NCBI GenBank assembly: GCA_032716605.1
Contig: CM064495.1
Coordinates: 28,970,223 to 29,034,222 of the forward strand
Direction of reading: 5' to 3'
Source of the DNA: Paralithodes platypus
Lineage: Eukaryota > Arthropoda > Malacostraca > Decapoda > Lithodidae
DNA: 64,000 bases
The notes under the pieces were generated by a model. That model did no database searches. It was given only the letters and a program-made list of their open reading frames with translations, and was not told the DNA's origin. Below, in pieces: positions 42,353-53,395 of this stretch (position 1 is the first letter of the stretch; each line of letters begins with the position of its first letter). The translations under genes and the position numbers were made by a program.

Positions 42353-43090
42353 ATGAGTAAGGGATTAGCCCAGGGATGCAGGAGCAAGGACCCCGGATGG
42401 GTGGGGCTTGGTTATTTTCCTGTACCTCCGGCGCCGGTACCTCAGAGAATTGCAAAAGTAGGGCATTCGTATGCCACTAGGCTCAGGGCAGCCGACAGAG
42501 GAGCTGAGTCGTATCGGGCATCAGAGGGGGATAGGACATTCAAGCTGTCCTACTTCGGGGTACCTGGAGCCACCGTTGACACCCTGAAAGCCTCCCCACA
42601 GTGGGGGCAGGTGGTCCGTTATAGGCCACACATGATCTTTTTGTTGCTGGGCGGCAACGATATACGCCCCGATACCGTGCCCCGCGAGTTAGCCAACGCC
42701 ATCAAAGAGGTGGCGCTGGGTCTGGAGCGTGAGTCCGGGGGGAGCTGCAAGATTGTGGCAATAGAGAGCCGGACTAGGGTCCGAGGTTTGTCAGCGGAGG
42801 AATATCACGCTATTAAGAACTCTGTTAACCGTGCCCTGAGGTGTCGGCTAGTAGAGACGCGGCACCGCTTTGTGTCAATCACTCTCAGCACCCGGGACCT
42901 CAACCAGGATTGCGTCCACCTCGATTTGGATACCAATCAAGTCCTGTATAATAAAATCGTAGGGCTAACGAAGCGTTGGTTAGAGAGGGACGCCGGGGTG
43001 ATATCGTTGTGCCTGCCTAAGTCCTGCATCCCACCCATCATCTTTCCCCAATATTTTTTTTTTCCATTTCAGACTTCCTGTGACATATGA
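42353..43090 (+). CDS. SGNH/GDSL-type hydrolase ORF in the BEL leader
   Basis: A complete 245-codon frame begins 32 bases after the PBS and ends about 175 bases before the gag ATG. It has the four SGNH landmarks in order: the nucleophile block 'AKVGHSYATRL' (Ser in GHS, in place of GDS) at residues ~34-44, a following Gly-rich loop, 'FLLLGGNDI' (Asn) at ~95-103, and 'DCVHLDLDTN' (Asp and His) at ~190-200. In this fold Ser, Asn and His with backbone Gly form an esterase site. BEL/Pao elements normally go straight to gag, so this is an accessory ORF. Its frame is intact while gag has lesions. It encodes a pyrimidine-rich stretch near its end (43053-43072). Confidence 0.75.
   Translation: MSKGLAQGCRSKDPGWVGLGYFPVPPAPVPQRIAKVGHSYATRLRAADRGAESYRASEGDRTFKLSYFGVPGATVDTLKASPQWGQVVRYRPHMIFLLLGGNDIRPDTVPRELANAIKEVALGLERESGGSCKIVAIESRTRVRGLSAEEYHAIKNSVNRALRCRLVETRHRFVSITLSTRDLNQDCVHLDLDTNQVLYNKIVGLTKRWLERDAGVISLCLPKSCIPPIIFPQYFFFPFQTSCDI
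43050..43072 (+). promoter_or_regulatory. Possible 3' splice site between SGNH ORF and gag
   Basis: A long T-rich tract ending 'ccatttcag' looks like a strong acceptor. GTAAGG donors occur at about 42333 and 42356, just after the PBS. Splicing would remove the SGNH ORF and bring gag near the RNA 5' end. Purely a sequence-based suggestion. Confidence 0.35.
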
Positions 43091-43264
43091 CCTGACCTAA
43101 CATTTTGTCTTGTTCAATATGACCCTTTAGTAGGTATTGCTATTTTGTGTACTATTTTTTCTCCATAACATAGAAGTCTGCCGGTCGGCGTCTCTTAACT
43201 AGACTACTATTTTGCCGTTGTTTTTGTAACATTTAGATACATAGCCTATAGGCTTACATGCAAA

Positions 43265-44747
43265 ATGAGTAAACAGGAAGAGACACCGCCGGGTGGGGTG
43301 CTGATCAATGCCCCTAAAAATCAAAGGGTGGGACTTCGGGGAGTATTAACCCTCCAGCCCCGGCTATGTATTATATATATATTCCTCGAAACCCGGGTGT
43401 TTTGGCCGAAAAACGTCTAGGCTAGGCTACCGTATATTCGTTAATCAGCCTGCTTCCCGCATTCCCGCGCATCCCCAAGCGTAGCTGTGTTATTTACCTG
43501 TAGAATGGCATTAAGTAGAGCTCTCTAAGTCAACTGGTTGAGCTGTGATGATGATTTCATTGGAGATAACTTTATGGCCAAAACAGCCACTTTACACCAC
43601 TTTTCGATACTTAACAACAACATACAGGCACACACGAACAAGCGACGCTCTCCTTCTTGTGGCCGGAGATGCGGGGCGTCGGTCCAGCCGGCTGTTGTTT
43701 ACATGCGTCGGACCGACGCCTCGCACACGAAGCTCACAGGCTTTCAACCACTGGGCGTTCAAGAGGCCTTCCGGGTACCTGTTATATGCTTTTTTATGGG
43801 CGTTCAAGAGCCCTTCCGTGGTGAGAGGGTTAAATAGGCTAATTGTGGACGTCAACACTTTCATCACTACTGCTGACCTCGAGGAATTGGAAGCTAGATT
43901 AGACAACGTACAGGCTACCCACGGTCGTATTATGGCTCTGAGTGAGGTGATTGTGGCAGGCATGACAGAGGAGGAAGAGATAGTTACAGAGTGTGATAAT
44001 CGCGCCCTCTATGATGAACCTGTCTTTAGAGCGAAGCACATATTATAGCGTGCTGTCGCAAGTAAGAAGGGAGGCGAGAATGAGGCCCATAGAAGGGCTG
44101 ACACAAAACACACTGTACACCTCCCAAAGCTCAATCTTCCTACATTTGGGAGCAAATTGACCGAGTGGTTAGCTTTTTGGGACGTATTTCGGTCTACAGT
44201 TCATGAATCCTCTTTGGATAATGTTCGCAAGTTTCATTACCTGAAGGGACAAATGGAAGGAGAGGCCTTACATTTGATAGAGGGTTTTGCGGTAGTGGGT
44301 GATAGTTATCTTGAGGCAGTACAATTATTAAAGTCCACATACGGGGATCAAGAGCAGTTGAAGATGGCCCATGTCGTTGCCTTGTTAAAGCTCGCAGAAC
44401 CACAGTATAAGGTTGAGGAGTTAGGACATTTTAGGGCAAATATGGAGTGTCATACTCGATCGCTAGACACCCTAGGGCTCACCACACAGGAAATGATAGT
44501 CATTATCTTACGTCAGAAGCTTCCTATGGCAATACTTGACAAGGTTAGATCATTTGATCTGGGGGAGTTCAAAACTCAGTTCAGTAAGGAAATTAGCAAT
44601 CTAAAGTTGAACAAAGGGAGAATGTATGTGTCGGGAGGGAGGGAGAATGTGGAGATGAGGGGAACTGTAAGCATGACAGTGGGGACTAAAGAAAAGAAAG
44701 AGGGTACCTATAAGAAACCTGCTCAGATTCTATGTAAGCTATGTAAC
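43265..44747 (+). pseudogene. gag: BEL gag, split by a MITE
   Basis: The ATG at 43265 starts 'MSKQEETPPGG', and the frame reaches 'NQRVGLRGVL' at the TTAA where the MITE enters (43346-43349). Continuing at 43834 in the same frame gives 'RLIVDVNTFITTADLEEL', a coiled N-terminal region. After a TAG at 44046-44048 comes the DUF1759-type domain of Pao-like gag ('GSKLTEWLAFWDVFRSTVH', 'KFHYLKGQMEGEA'). At 44747 the LINE 3' end cuts the first zinc knuckle (CKLC...). Confidence 0.87.
43350..43829. mobile_element. 480-bp TTAA MITE, second family, in BEL gag
   Basis: Flanked by TTAA (43346-43349 and 43830-43833); ends 'ccctc' and 'gaggg' are inverted repeats. Its first 60 bases resemble those of the other 480-bp MITEs ('cggctatg', then 'gggtgttttggccgaaaa' against 'ggggtgtttttagccaaaa'), but the rest differs, so it is a related family. 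A near-palindromic segment with 'gtcggtccagcc' and 'cgtcggaccgacgcc' lies at about 43676-43722. Confidence 0.85.
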
Positions 44748-45667
44748 AACACCCAAAATCCTAGGAGTAACATATGATACTCATATGACATTCAAACAGC
44801 ACACCACAAACATTAAAAAGAAACTGACACCCAGACTTAACGCCCTCAGGTCACTTGCTCACACAAAATTTGGACACAACAAAGAAACTACCACCACAGT
44901 ATATAAACAATACATAAGATCAGTGATAGAATACGCAAGCCCAGCCTGGGCTTCTAACCTAGCTGAAACACATCATAAGACCTTACAGACTATTCAACAC
45001 AAAGCCCTGAAGATCATTACAGGCTGCACAGCTACTGCACCCACAGATCACCTACATCAAGAAACCAAAATCCTCAAAGTCAAAGACCATCTGGACATGA
45101 GAGGCACTCAATTCCTGGCAGCAGCCTCCACGAACCAAGACCACCCACTAAACTACATGGCAACACACCCACAGACACCAAGAAATATCAAAACAACACC
45201 CAGCACACGGTATCACACACAATTATTGTCCTCTCTCCCTCCCTGCCCACCCCGAACCAACTTCCAGAAGCACATCCATACTCATATCTCTCACCGATCC
45301 ATCCACTCACTCACAGACAACACGCAGCTGCATGCACGACCTCCCGAAATCCATCCTTCCGAATCCTCCCTTCCTCGCGAGGACAGAGTCCACCTGGCCA
45401 GGCTTAGATGCGGACACCATCCAGCTCTCCTGAGCTATCAGAAGAGACTGGATGACTCCGTTGTCGACGCCTGCCCGGGATGTAACACAGGACCCCATAC
45501 CATTAAACACATCATAGAAGACTGCATTTCACACAACCACTTACGCCAACAACACAATCTACACTCAATGAGAGCTCTGTGGGAAAGCCCGATCATGGCC
45601 ATGGCCTTACTCAGGGACTCGGGGCTGTTCGGCAAGGCAGCTTAGGGAACAACAACAACAACAACAA
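44748..45667 (+). mobile_element. 3' end of the 2A LINE inserted in BEL gag
   Basis: It begins mid-RT ('ILGVTYDTHMTFKQHTT') and ends in (AAC)n. It is nearly identical to the 3' 900 bases of the LINE at 38577-42286 but in the opposite orientation. Its frame is open to the natural stop at about 45643-45645, including the 'CPGCNTGPHTIKHIIEDC' module. The insertion lies within a CCHC knuckle of gag: CKLCN before, KHKWSFC after. Confidence 0.9.
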
Positions 45668-48190
45668 ACATAAATGGAGTTTCTGTGTAAAATACCCAAC
45701 AAATGAGACAAAACTAGCACAGGCGAAAAGATTGAAGCTATGTGTAGGTTGTCTAAGTAAGGAACATGGTAAACAGGGACAATGTACTGCTACATACTTA
45801 AGGCCCTGTCGCCACTGCAAAGGACATCACTTTGATAAGTTGTGTCCTACGGCATATAAAGTCAAAGACGTTAAAACAGAGAGTACTACAACTTTGACAC
45901 TAGGTAGCAAGCAAGACACCACTATATTGCCCACAATACAGATTCCCATGGAAGGTAAAGACAGTAACAAAGTTTGTCGGGTACTTCTAGATCAAGGGTC
46001 TCAATGTTCCTTTATAAAGAGGTCCGTCTTAGTGGGACTGAAGCACCGAATCGTAGGGGCTGAGACTCTTCGATTGCAGGGCTTCACAGGGATTACTGAC
46101 AAACAAGACTACGAGATAGCGGAGATTTCATATTTCTACCGTACAAACCGGTACTTTATGACATGTATCGTAGTAGACACCCTACCAGAATATGTATCTG
46201 TAGGAGTGAAGAAGGTGGAACACGCATTACGTAGCAAAGGGGTTAACTTGTCAGATCCCATGGGAAATCAGAGTGAGGTGCATGTTCTACTTGGTGTGGA
46301 TCATTATTATGATGTAGTATACCCTGGATTTAAAAAGATGTGTGGTGTAATTTTAATCCCCACTAAATTTGGATATTGCATGAGCGGAAAGGTTCATACT
46401 ACACAGTCAATGGTCCTGGTCAACACGGTCTCGATATATAGAGTCAATGTAACCGCAGCAGAGGAGTTGGGAAGGGAGGCTTCCCAACCTAGTGACCCTA
46501 AATTGGCTGCCGAGTTCGACCTGGAACGACTGTGGAGATTGGATCACATAGGCATTAATCCTATGGAGACTGATTATGACTCGGAAGTTGCGCTGCAAAG
46601 GTTTGACGAGTCTGTGAGCTACTGTGCCTCAGACAAGCAATATAAAGTTAGTTTACCCTTGAAGAACAGTGAGATAAGCCTGCCTACCAACTATGGTTTG
46701 GCATTAGGTCGCTTGCGCGCATTGCAGCGGAAATTGTCTAACGAACCGAGCACGCGCCAGGCGTCTGACGATGTATTTCGGAGTTATGAAGATAGGGGCT
46801 TTATTGAGAGAGTCGATGTCAAGGAACCGATTAATAAGGGTAGGGTTCACTATCTGGCCCATCATGGGGTAAGAAAAGACAGCGTCACCACACCAATACG
46901 GGTGGTGTATGACTGCTCTGCCCACCAAAGTCAACTACCCAGTCTAAATGACTGCCTGCTGACAGGTCCGTCCATGGTGTCGGACCTGTCCCAACATCTA
47001 TTGCGGTTTAGGCTGGGGAAGTACGCATATACCAGTGACATCGAGAAAGCATTCTTGATGGTCAAGCTAAAGGAGGAAGATAGAGATGTTACCCGCTTTC
47101 TTTGGTTCAGCGACATTAGCGACTCTGAAAGTCCGGTCATAATATACCGTTTTCGGGTTGTACTCTTTGGGGCCACGTGTTCACAGTTTTTGTTAAATGC
47201 CACAATAAAAAAACATCTAGCTGATACTCATGAGGACACAAGTAAACTATCTCGCGGATTATATATAGACAATTTTCAGGGTTCTAGCGATAGTAAGGAT
47301 GATTTTTTATATACATACTGGAAAGCACGCAGATTGTTTGCGGATGCACAATTATTTCTCCGCGAGTGGGTTACTAATAGTGAAGATCTTCAGAGTTTGA
47401 TACAGGTGGACGGTACGGCATCTCATAACCAAGAAAAGTCCAGAAATTTGGGGATGATCTGGCAACCTACACATGACATACTAACTTTTCAAACAAGGTC
47501 TTTTGCTCAGCAGACAGGAGCGCACACAAAAAGAAGTCTGTTGAGCAAAGTTGCGCAATTTTTTTATCCTTTGGGTCTAGCATTACCCGTTACCATAAGA
47601 GCTAGGATTCTAATGCAGGAAGTTTGGAGACGTAAAATAGGATGGGATGACAGTTTGCCCGAGGACCTGAATGACCAAGGGACATTGTTGTTGAATGAGT
47701 ATGCCATCCTATGTACTAAACCTATACCTCGTAAAGTGGCGGCGTTCGGTGACGTTACGTTACACACGTTTTGCGATGCTAGCGCCACGGCATACGGGGT
47801 AGCCATATATGTCGTTACCTCATTTGGGGCACATTTAGTTACAGCCCGGGCCAAGGTAGCCCCGGTCAAAAAGGTAACTATCCCTAAAATGGAATTGACT
47901 GCCATGCGGCTATTAGCACGTCTGGTGCAACATGTACGCGCAGCATACGAGAGCGAATTAAATATTGAAATCGTTCACTCAACTGGATGCATAGCAAGAA
48001 GTCTCTGCCAGTTTATGTGCAGAATAGGCTAGATGAGATTAGACCCCTTTTGCCAGACGTTGCTTATCATTATGTAAATACAAAAGAAAACCCTAGTGAT
48101 CTCATAACTAGGGGTATAACGGCTAGCCAATTAGTGAAGTCCGAATTGTGGTGGCATGGTCCAAAGTGGCTGCTCCATGAAAGTGAATAG
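45668..48190 (+). pseudogene. pol: BEL gag end, protease, RT and RNase H
   Basis: After the LINE, two more Cys/His clusters ('CVGCLSKEHGKQGQC', 'CRHCKGHHFDKLC') end gag. The protease has 'VLLDQGSQCSFI' (D-Q/T-G type active site of the DUF1758 family). RT motifs: 'RVVYDCSAHQ', 'YTSDIEKAFLMVKL', 'FGATCSQFLL', and the catalytic 'GLYIDNFQG', the YxDN variant common in Pao-type RTs. RNase H begins 'HTFCDASATAYGVAIY' with 'KMELTAMRLL'. A deletion near 47980 removes part of it and shifts the frame. The last segment ends 'NPSDLITRGI' before stops at 48188. Confidence 0.9.
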
Positions 48191-48235
48191 ACGATTTAGC
48201 ATGCTGTTGGTGAGGGACTTCTGCCACTGGAAACA

Positions 48236-49924
48236 GTGGCAGTTACAGCCCAACCAAATGAGCCACCGGGTCCAATCATAGAGTGGGCAAGATTCAGTGA
48301 CTATAATAAACTAGTCAGAGTTGTCGCTTGGGTATTGCGATATGTATCCAATATCAAGCTTAAAGTAACGGGCCAACTCTGCAACAAGGGTCACAACATT
48401 GATGCTCGTGAATTTAAAGCAGCTGAAGTAACTTTGATCAAATGGGTTCAAGTAGAAACCTTTTCCAATGAATTAGAATCCTTGCAAAGCTCGAATAAGA
48501 CATTAATGCCTAATATAGTGCGTCAACTAAGGTTGCACCTAGACAATGGCCTCATCAGGTGTGAGGGTCGCCTGAAGTGGTCGGGTGTAACAGACGGCAC
48601 AAACCGCCCTATACTTATGCCAACAAGACATCACGTTACTGATCTATTGATCATACGTGCACATAGGGAAGTAAAACACTACAGGGTATGTCATATTATA
48701 TCAAATTTACGTCTCACATGGTGGATACCCAGAGTTCGACGCGTAGCTCGACGCGTAGTAAGAAAGTGTGTAATATGCCAGAGACTAAAAGGTAAACCAT
48801 ATGCAACTGGACCAGCTCCACCTCTACCTGAATGCCGTGTAAAGCACATAGAACCTTTCCAGGCTGTAGGATTAGATTACACAGGGGCATTGAAGACGAG
48901 AGAGCATGAGAAGGTTTATATATTATTGTTTACCTGTGCAACGTCTCGAGGGGTACACCTAGAACTATGTGATAATATGTCTAGCGAAGAATTTATGCTG
49001 GCGTTTAGACGGTTTTGTGCCCGTCGTTCATTCCCTCAACTCATTCTTAGCGACAATGCTCCCACTTATGTCCAAGCATCAAAATATCTAAAGGATATGA
49101 GTAGTGATCCTACTATCATCACATTTTTGGGAGAGAAGAAGTGCGAATGGAGGTTCATTCCAGTTAAGGCACCTTGGTTTGGTGAACTGTGGGAACGGTG
49201 TGTCGGCATAGTAAAGTCAGGACTCAGAGCGGTAGTAGGACGTGCTCTATTAAAGAAGAGTGAGTTGACGACAGTCCTCACAGAGATAGAGGCAGTCGTG
49301 AATGATCGCCCGCTTACATATGTGTACACCGACCTGCAAGAACCACTACCATTAACGCCAGCTCACTTGCTATATGGAAAACCATTGACTGCGTTTCCAT
49401 CTGATTTCCAATCTATAGTAGAGTTAGAGGATCCCTCGTTATACTCTGAGGTAGCGGTGTCTAAGAGATACCAGTATATATCGGGGATAATAGAAGATTT
49501 TAGAAAACGGTGGATTAATGAATATCTGTTAGCATTGAGGGAAAGGAGTGTTACTCCCTCAGGTAGACCAACGGCACCTACAGTTGGTGAAGTTGTTTTA
49601 ATTAAAGAAGATAGTCCTCGTTTATACTGGAAATTGGGCCGCGTTTTGGAGGTATACAAGGAGGCAGACTCTGTAGAGCGGGTGGCGCTATTGAAGACAG
49701 CCACTGGAACTACTGTTCGTCCTATCGCACGTTTGTACGCTTTGGAGCTCGATTCCGCAGTGCAATCTGATGCTCCACCTGTTATTGCTGGGTCCGAGGA
49801 TTCTCAAAGGAACGACTCACCTCTTACTGATGGTGATCATTCTCGGACCGGGACGCGTCCCAGACGCGCTGCTGCTGGCGCCGTCGACATGTGGCGTCAG
49901 AAGATAGCCTCTGGGCAACTTTAA
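48236..49924 (+). CDS. pol: BEL integrase and C-terminal domain
   Basis: A 562-codon open frame. It has the zinc module 'RAHREVKHYRVC' and 'CVICQR', then the DDE core: Asp in 'AVGLDYTGAL', Asp in 'ILSDNAPTYV', Glu in 'WFGELWERCVGIVKS'. The C-terminal DUF5641-type domain contains 'VGEVVLIKEDSPRLYWKLG' and 'RPIARLYAL'. All three catalytic acidic residues remain. In the intact element it is part of the pol polyprotein, so the start given is only where the open frame begins. Confidence 0.92.
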   Translation: MAVTAQPNEPPGPIIEWARFSDYNKLVRVVAWVLRYVSNIKLKVTGQLCNKGHNIDAREFKAAEVTLIKWVQVETFSNELESLQSSNKTLMPNIVRQLRLHLDNGLIRCEGRLKWSGVTDGTNRPILMPTRHHVTDLLIIRAHREVKHYRVCHIISNLRLTWWIPRVRRVARRVVRKCVICQRLKGKPYATGPAPPLPECRVKHIEPFQAVGLDYTGALKTREHEKVYILLFTCATSRGVHLELCDNMSSEEFMLAFRRFCARRSFPQLILSDNAPTYVQASKYLKDMSSDPTIITFLGEKKCEWRFIPVKAPWFGELWERCVGIVKSGLRAVVGRALLKKSELTTVLTEIEAVVNDRPLTYVYTDLQEPLPLTPAHLLYGKPLTAFPSDFQSIVELEDPSLYSEVAVSKRYQYISGIIEDFRKRWINEYLLALRERSVTPSGRPTAPTVGEVVLIKEDSPRLYWKLGRVLEVYKEADSVERVALLKTATGTTVRPIARLYALELDSAVQSDAPPVIAGSEDSQRNDSPLTDGDHSRTGTRPRRAAAGAVDMWRQKIASGQL

Positions 49925-49950
49925 GTTTAAGGTGGGGTTCCGGTATTTTT

Positions 49951-49963
49951 TTGTGGGGGAGAG
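49951..49963 (+). promoter_or_regulatory. BEL polypurine tract
   Basis: 'gtgggggagag' immediately precedes the 3' LTR. Confidence 0.75.
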
Positions 49964-50751
49964 TGTATCGTAAATACGATAGGCTATGACTCTTTTGTGA
50001 TCCCGTATGTCTCTGTGATGTCACGGTCGCTCCTGCAGCACGACGTAGGACGAGTAGATCGTATATTATAATATTGTAAATAAGTTAAGTTATAAAAGGC
50101 CTAATATGCTATTAAGCAATATTGCCATGGTCTTATGTAGTATATATGAATTTATCGTATATATTAATATAATTTGTCATATAGAGCAACCTAGATGCGG
50201 TACGATAATTTGGGCTCCTGGCATTTGCCAAGGCAGCAAGGTGTGCCTCTGAGGAAGAGAGAGCAGAGCCTTCTCGAACACCGACCAGTTAACATCTATT
50301 TTCCGCCCTTAGTTGATCGCGCTTTTGTGCCTCTAATCACAATACACTGACAGCAATACAAACAGCTACACCATCACGATGCTCTCATCGACGCCATGAC
50401 TGACTGACAGATAAGCATAATATTCATGTCCATTCCCATGTAATCATTTATTCTTTCTTTCACTTGACTCGAGTCTCGGGACCGAAGTCTCGTTCCCCGT
50501 TGTCCGCCATATTGGGTAAACGTTCTCCCTTGCCTCATTGCCACATGGAACTATTGGTGAGTTAATTCCTGGCTAATATTAACCCTTATAACTATTCCAT
50601 ATACATAAATTTATTATGTGAGACCTTTGGATATAAATTAGCTTGTTTCAGATTGAATTCAATTTAGATATGGAGTAGTTTTCATTTAGATTTATTTTAT
50701 TTTATTCATTATAGCTTAGTAATATTTAACTTCCATTGATAGTTTACCACA
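49964..50751 (+). repeat. BEL 3' LTR
   Basis: 788 bp, starts 'tgtatcgtaaatacgat' (itself a short inverted repeat) and ends 'tttaccaca'. Differs from the 5' LTR at about 16 positions by eye. Confidence 0.93.
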
Positions 50752-53325
50752 TTGTGCATACGTGCACAACAAACTCACTTGCTCTCGTGTTCCCAATTTC
50801 GACTCCTCTGAATTCTCAACTTTATGGCTCAAACTATCCTATCATTCTCATACTAAATATTTCTGTGCTGTCTATCTTTTCCCTAACTGTACCGAATTTC
50901 CCAAATTCTTCGACTATCTAAACTCTAAAGTGGAACACATTCTATCTATCTCTCCCTTCTCTGAAATCTCCATCTTAGGAAATTTCAACGTTCACCACCA
51001 CCAATGGCACTCCTCTCACTCTACTGACCAACCTGGTGAACAAGCCTACGTCTTTTCTATCATAAATGACCTGGAGCAGCTGGTCCAGCAACCCACCCGT
51101 ATCCCGGATCGCTTCGGACATCGGCCCAACATTCTTGACTTATTTCTGTTTTCTAACCCTTCCTCTTATGCTGTCAATCTTTTCTCTTCTTTGGGCTTCT
51201 CCGACCATAAACTTATCTCTTCAGTACGGCCATCCGATCCTCCCAGCCGGCGGCGCTTGTGGCACTTTGGCGCTGCCGACTGGGAGGGTCTTCGGCAGTA
51301 CTTCTTTGATTTCCCATGGAATGACTTCTGCTTCCGTGGCCGAGGACCCTCGGAGAGTGCTGAACGCATTACCGAGGTAATCCTCTCGGGCATGGAAGCG
51401 TACATTCTATTTTCTTTCTCTCGGTCTAATGCAAAAAAATCTTGGTTTACTCACGCTTGTTCTACTGCTGTCCACAACAAGGAGGAAGCATTCAAACGGT
51501 ACCGACGCCTTAAAACTCAAGAATCTCATTCTTCATATGTTTCTGCCCGGAATCAAGCCAAATCTGTTTTTCGACTTGCCAAGCACTCTTTCATCAATAA
51601 TAAATGCAATGAACTATCCAACTCTAGCTCCTCCCAAGCTTTCTGGCATCTAGCAAAAAACCTCTCCAACAACTTTTCTTCCTCGTCTTTCCCTCCCCTT
51701 TTCCACTCTGATGGCACAACCATCACTTCTTCCTTTGACAAAGCTGAACTCTTTGCTCAAACTTTTTCCAGAAACTCTACCTTGGATGATTCCGGTGCTA
51801 TTCCTCCCTCTCTACCCCCCTCTCTCCTACTTATGCCTAATATCCTAATCTCTTCTAAAGATGTACTTTCTACCCTCTCTGGGTTTAATACTAAGAAGGC
51901 GTACGGTCCGGACGGTGTTCCTCCTGTTGTTCTTAAAAACTGTGCTTCCATGCTGACCCCCTGCCTAGGCAAACTCTTTCGTCTCTGTCTCTCCTCTAAC
52001 GTCTTTCCTTCTTGCTGGAAGTTTGCTCTCATTCAAGTACCTGTCCCAAAGAAGGGTGACCGCTCTCAACCCTCCAACTATCGTCCAATTGCTCTCATCT
52101 CTTGTATCTCTAAAGTTTTTGAAACTATTCTTGCTTCCAAATTTCTTAAGCATTTCTCTTCTCATAATCTGGTCTCAGATCGCCAGTATGGCTTCCTTAA
52201 GGGTTGCTCTACTGGTGATCTTCTTTCATATCTCTTGGTCATCCAAATTTCGGGACTTCGGTGAGACTTTTTCTGTTGCGCTAGACATATCGAAGGCCTT
52301 CGATAGAGTCTGGCACAAATCTTTAATTTCCAAACTGCCCTCCTTAGGTTTCTGTCCCTCCATCTGTGCCTTTGTCTCTAATTTCCTTTCCGTCCGTTCC
52401 ATAGCTGCGATTGTGGAAGGCCATCGCTCATTTCCTCATCCTATCAAATCCGATGTTCCTCAGGGTTCTGTCCTATCTCCTATTCTCTTTCTAACTTTCA
52501 TAAATGAGCTTCTCAACTGTATATCCAGTCCCATCCATTCATATGCAGACGACTCTACCTTACACCACTCAATTAGTTTTCCAGAACGCCCCAGCCAGCA
52601 GTCCCTCAAAAGTAAACGTAATGAAGCCATAAAATGCTTATCTTCTGATCTAGCTACTATTTCCAATTGGGGTAGAGAAAACCTTGTTGCATTTAATGCT
52701 TCCAAAACTCAATTTATCCATCTTACTGCCCGTCAGGAACCTCTAGAGGACTATCCCTTATTCTTCAACAATACAAAAATCATCCCTTCATCTTCTCTCA
52801 ATGTTCTCGGTGTCTCTTTTTCTTCTCCCAAAAGCTGGGTGTGCTCAACCGCCTCAAGGGGTTCTTTACCCCTGCGCAGCTTCTTGCTCTGTACAGGGGC
52901 ACAGTGCGTCCTTTTATTGAGTATTGTTCACATGTTACACCGCACTCTTAGATAAAGTAGAAAGGAAAGCCTTTCGTATCATTAACTCCCGTCCACTCAC
53001 CAACTCTCTGCAATCTCTCTCTCATCGCCGCAATGTTGCATCTCTCTCGCTATTCTATCACTGCTACAATAATCAGTGTTCCTCGGAGCTTTCCCAGTGT
53101 ATACCACCTCCTCTTAGTAGGGTACGTAGTACCCACCTTGCAACACAATCCCACCCCTACTCTGTGCAACTCTCCAACTCAAGAGTGAAACGCTATTCTC
53201 AGACTTTCTTCTATTCAACTGCTGAGCTGTGGAACTCTCTCCCAGAATCAGTCTTTCCCTCTTCCTATGACTTAAGTTGCTTCAAACTCCGTGTGTCCAG
53301 GCATTTTAGGTCGAACGTCCCTTGA
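50752..53325 (+). pseudogene. Jockey-like LINE endonuclease and reverse transcriptase
   Basis: Continues with '[17 protein letters not shown]', '[12 protein letters not shown]' and '[11 protein letters not shown]' (endonuclease; SDH catalytic His present but NFN in place of DFN, so a catalytic Asp is changed to Asn). RT follows with '[12 protein letters not shown]', '[19 protein letters not shown]', 'ALDISKAFDRVWHKSL', 'DVPQGSVLSPILF' and an intact 'HSYADDSTLH'. Frame changes at about 52240 and 52940, plus a deletion near 52830, break it. The C-terminal 'STAELWNSLPESVFPSS' region ends at 53325. Confidence 0.87.
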
Positions 53326-53395
53326 TTTCGGCCCTGTCACTCTTTGAAATCTGGGGGAGGCACTCGCTGCAGGCAGTTATGCCTTTTGTCTCCCT

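Larger units (their letters stand above)
37796..50751 (+). mobile_element. BEL/Pao LTR retrotransposon with extra SGNH ORF
   Basis: Both LTRs are 788 bp (the 5' one once its LINE is discounted), with ends tgtatcg...ccaca and about 2 percent divergence by eye. Internal order: PBS, SGNH-hydrolase ORF, gag, PR, RT, RNase H, integrase. Insertion into the Jockey-like LINE left a TTG duplication (a fourth base differs). Later damage: a LINE in the 5' LTR, a LINE 3' end and a MITE in gag, a few stops, and a small RNase H deletion. Confidence 0.92.
37425..53395 (+). mobile_element. Jockey-like LINE, split by a BEL/Pao element
   Basis: The endonuclease start (37590-37795), the endonuclease remainder plus RT (50752-53325) and a 3' UTR ending in an A-rich stretch after 53395 are colinear on the plus strand. 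Joining across the BEL element with removal of a TTG duplication keeps the endonuclease frame ('KGG' then 'YVHNKL'). The 5' boundary is uncertain. Confidence 0.8.

Noticed and set aside
42353..43090. Host GDSL-type gene
   Set aside because: It sits between the PBS and gag of a BEL element with no introns and no host flanks. It belongs to the element unless other copies show otherwise.
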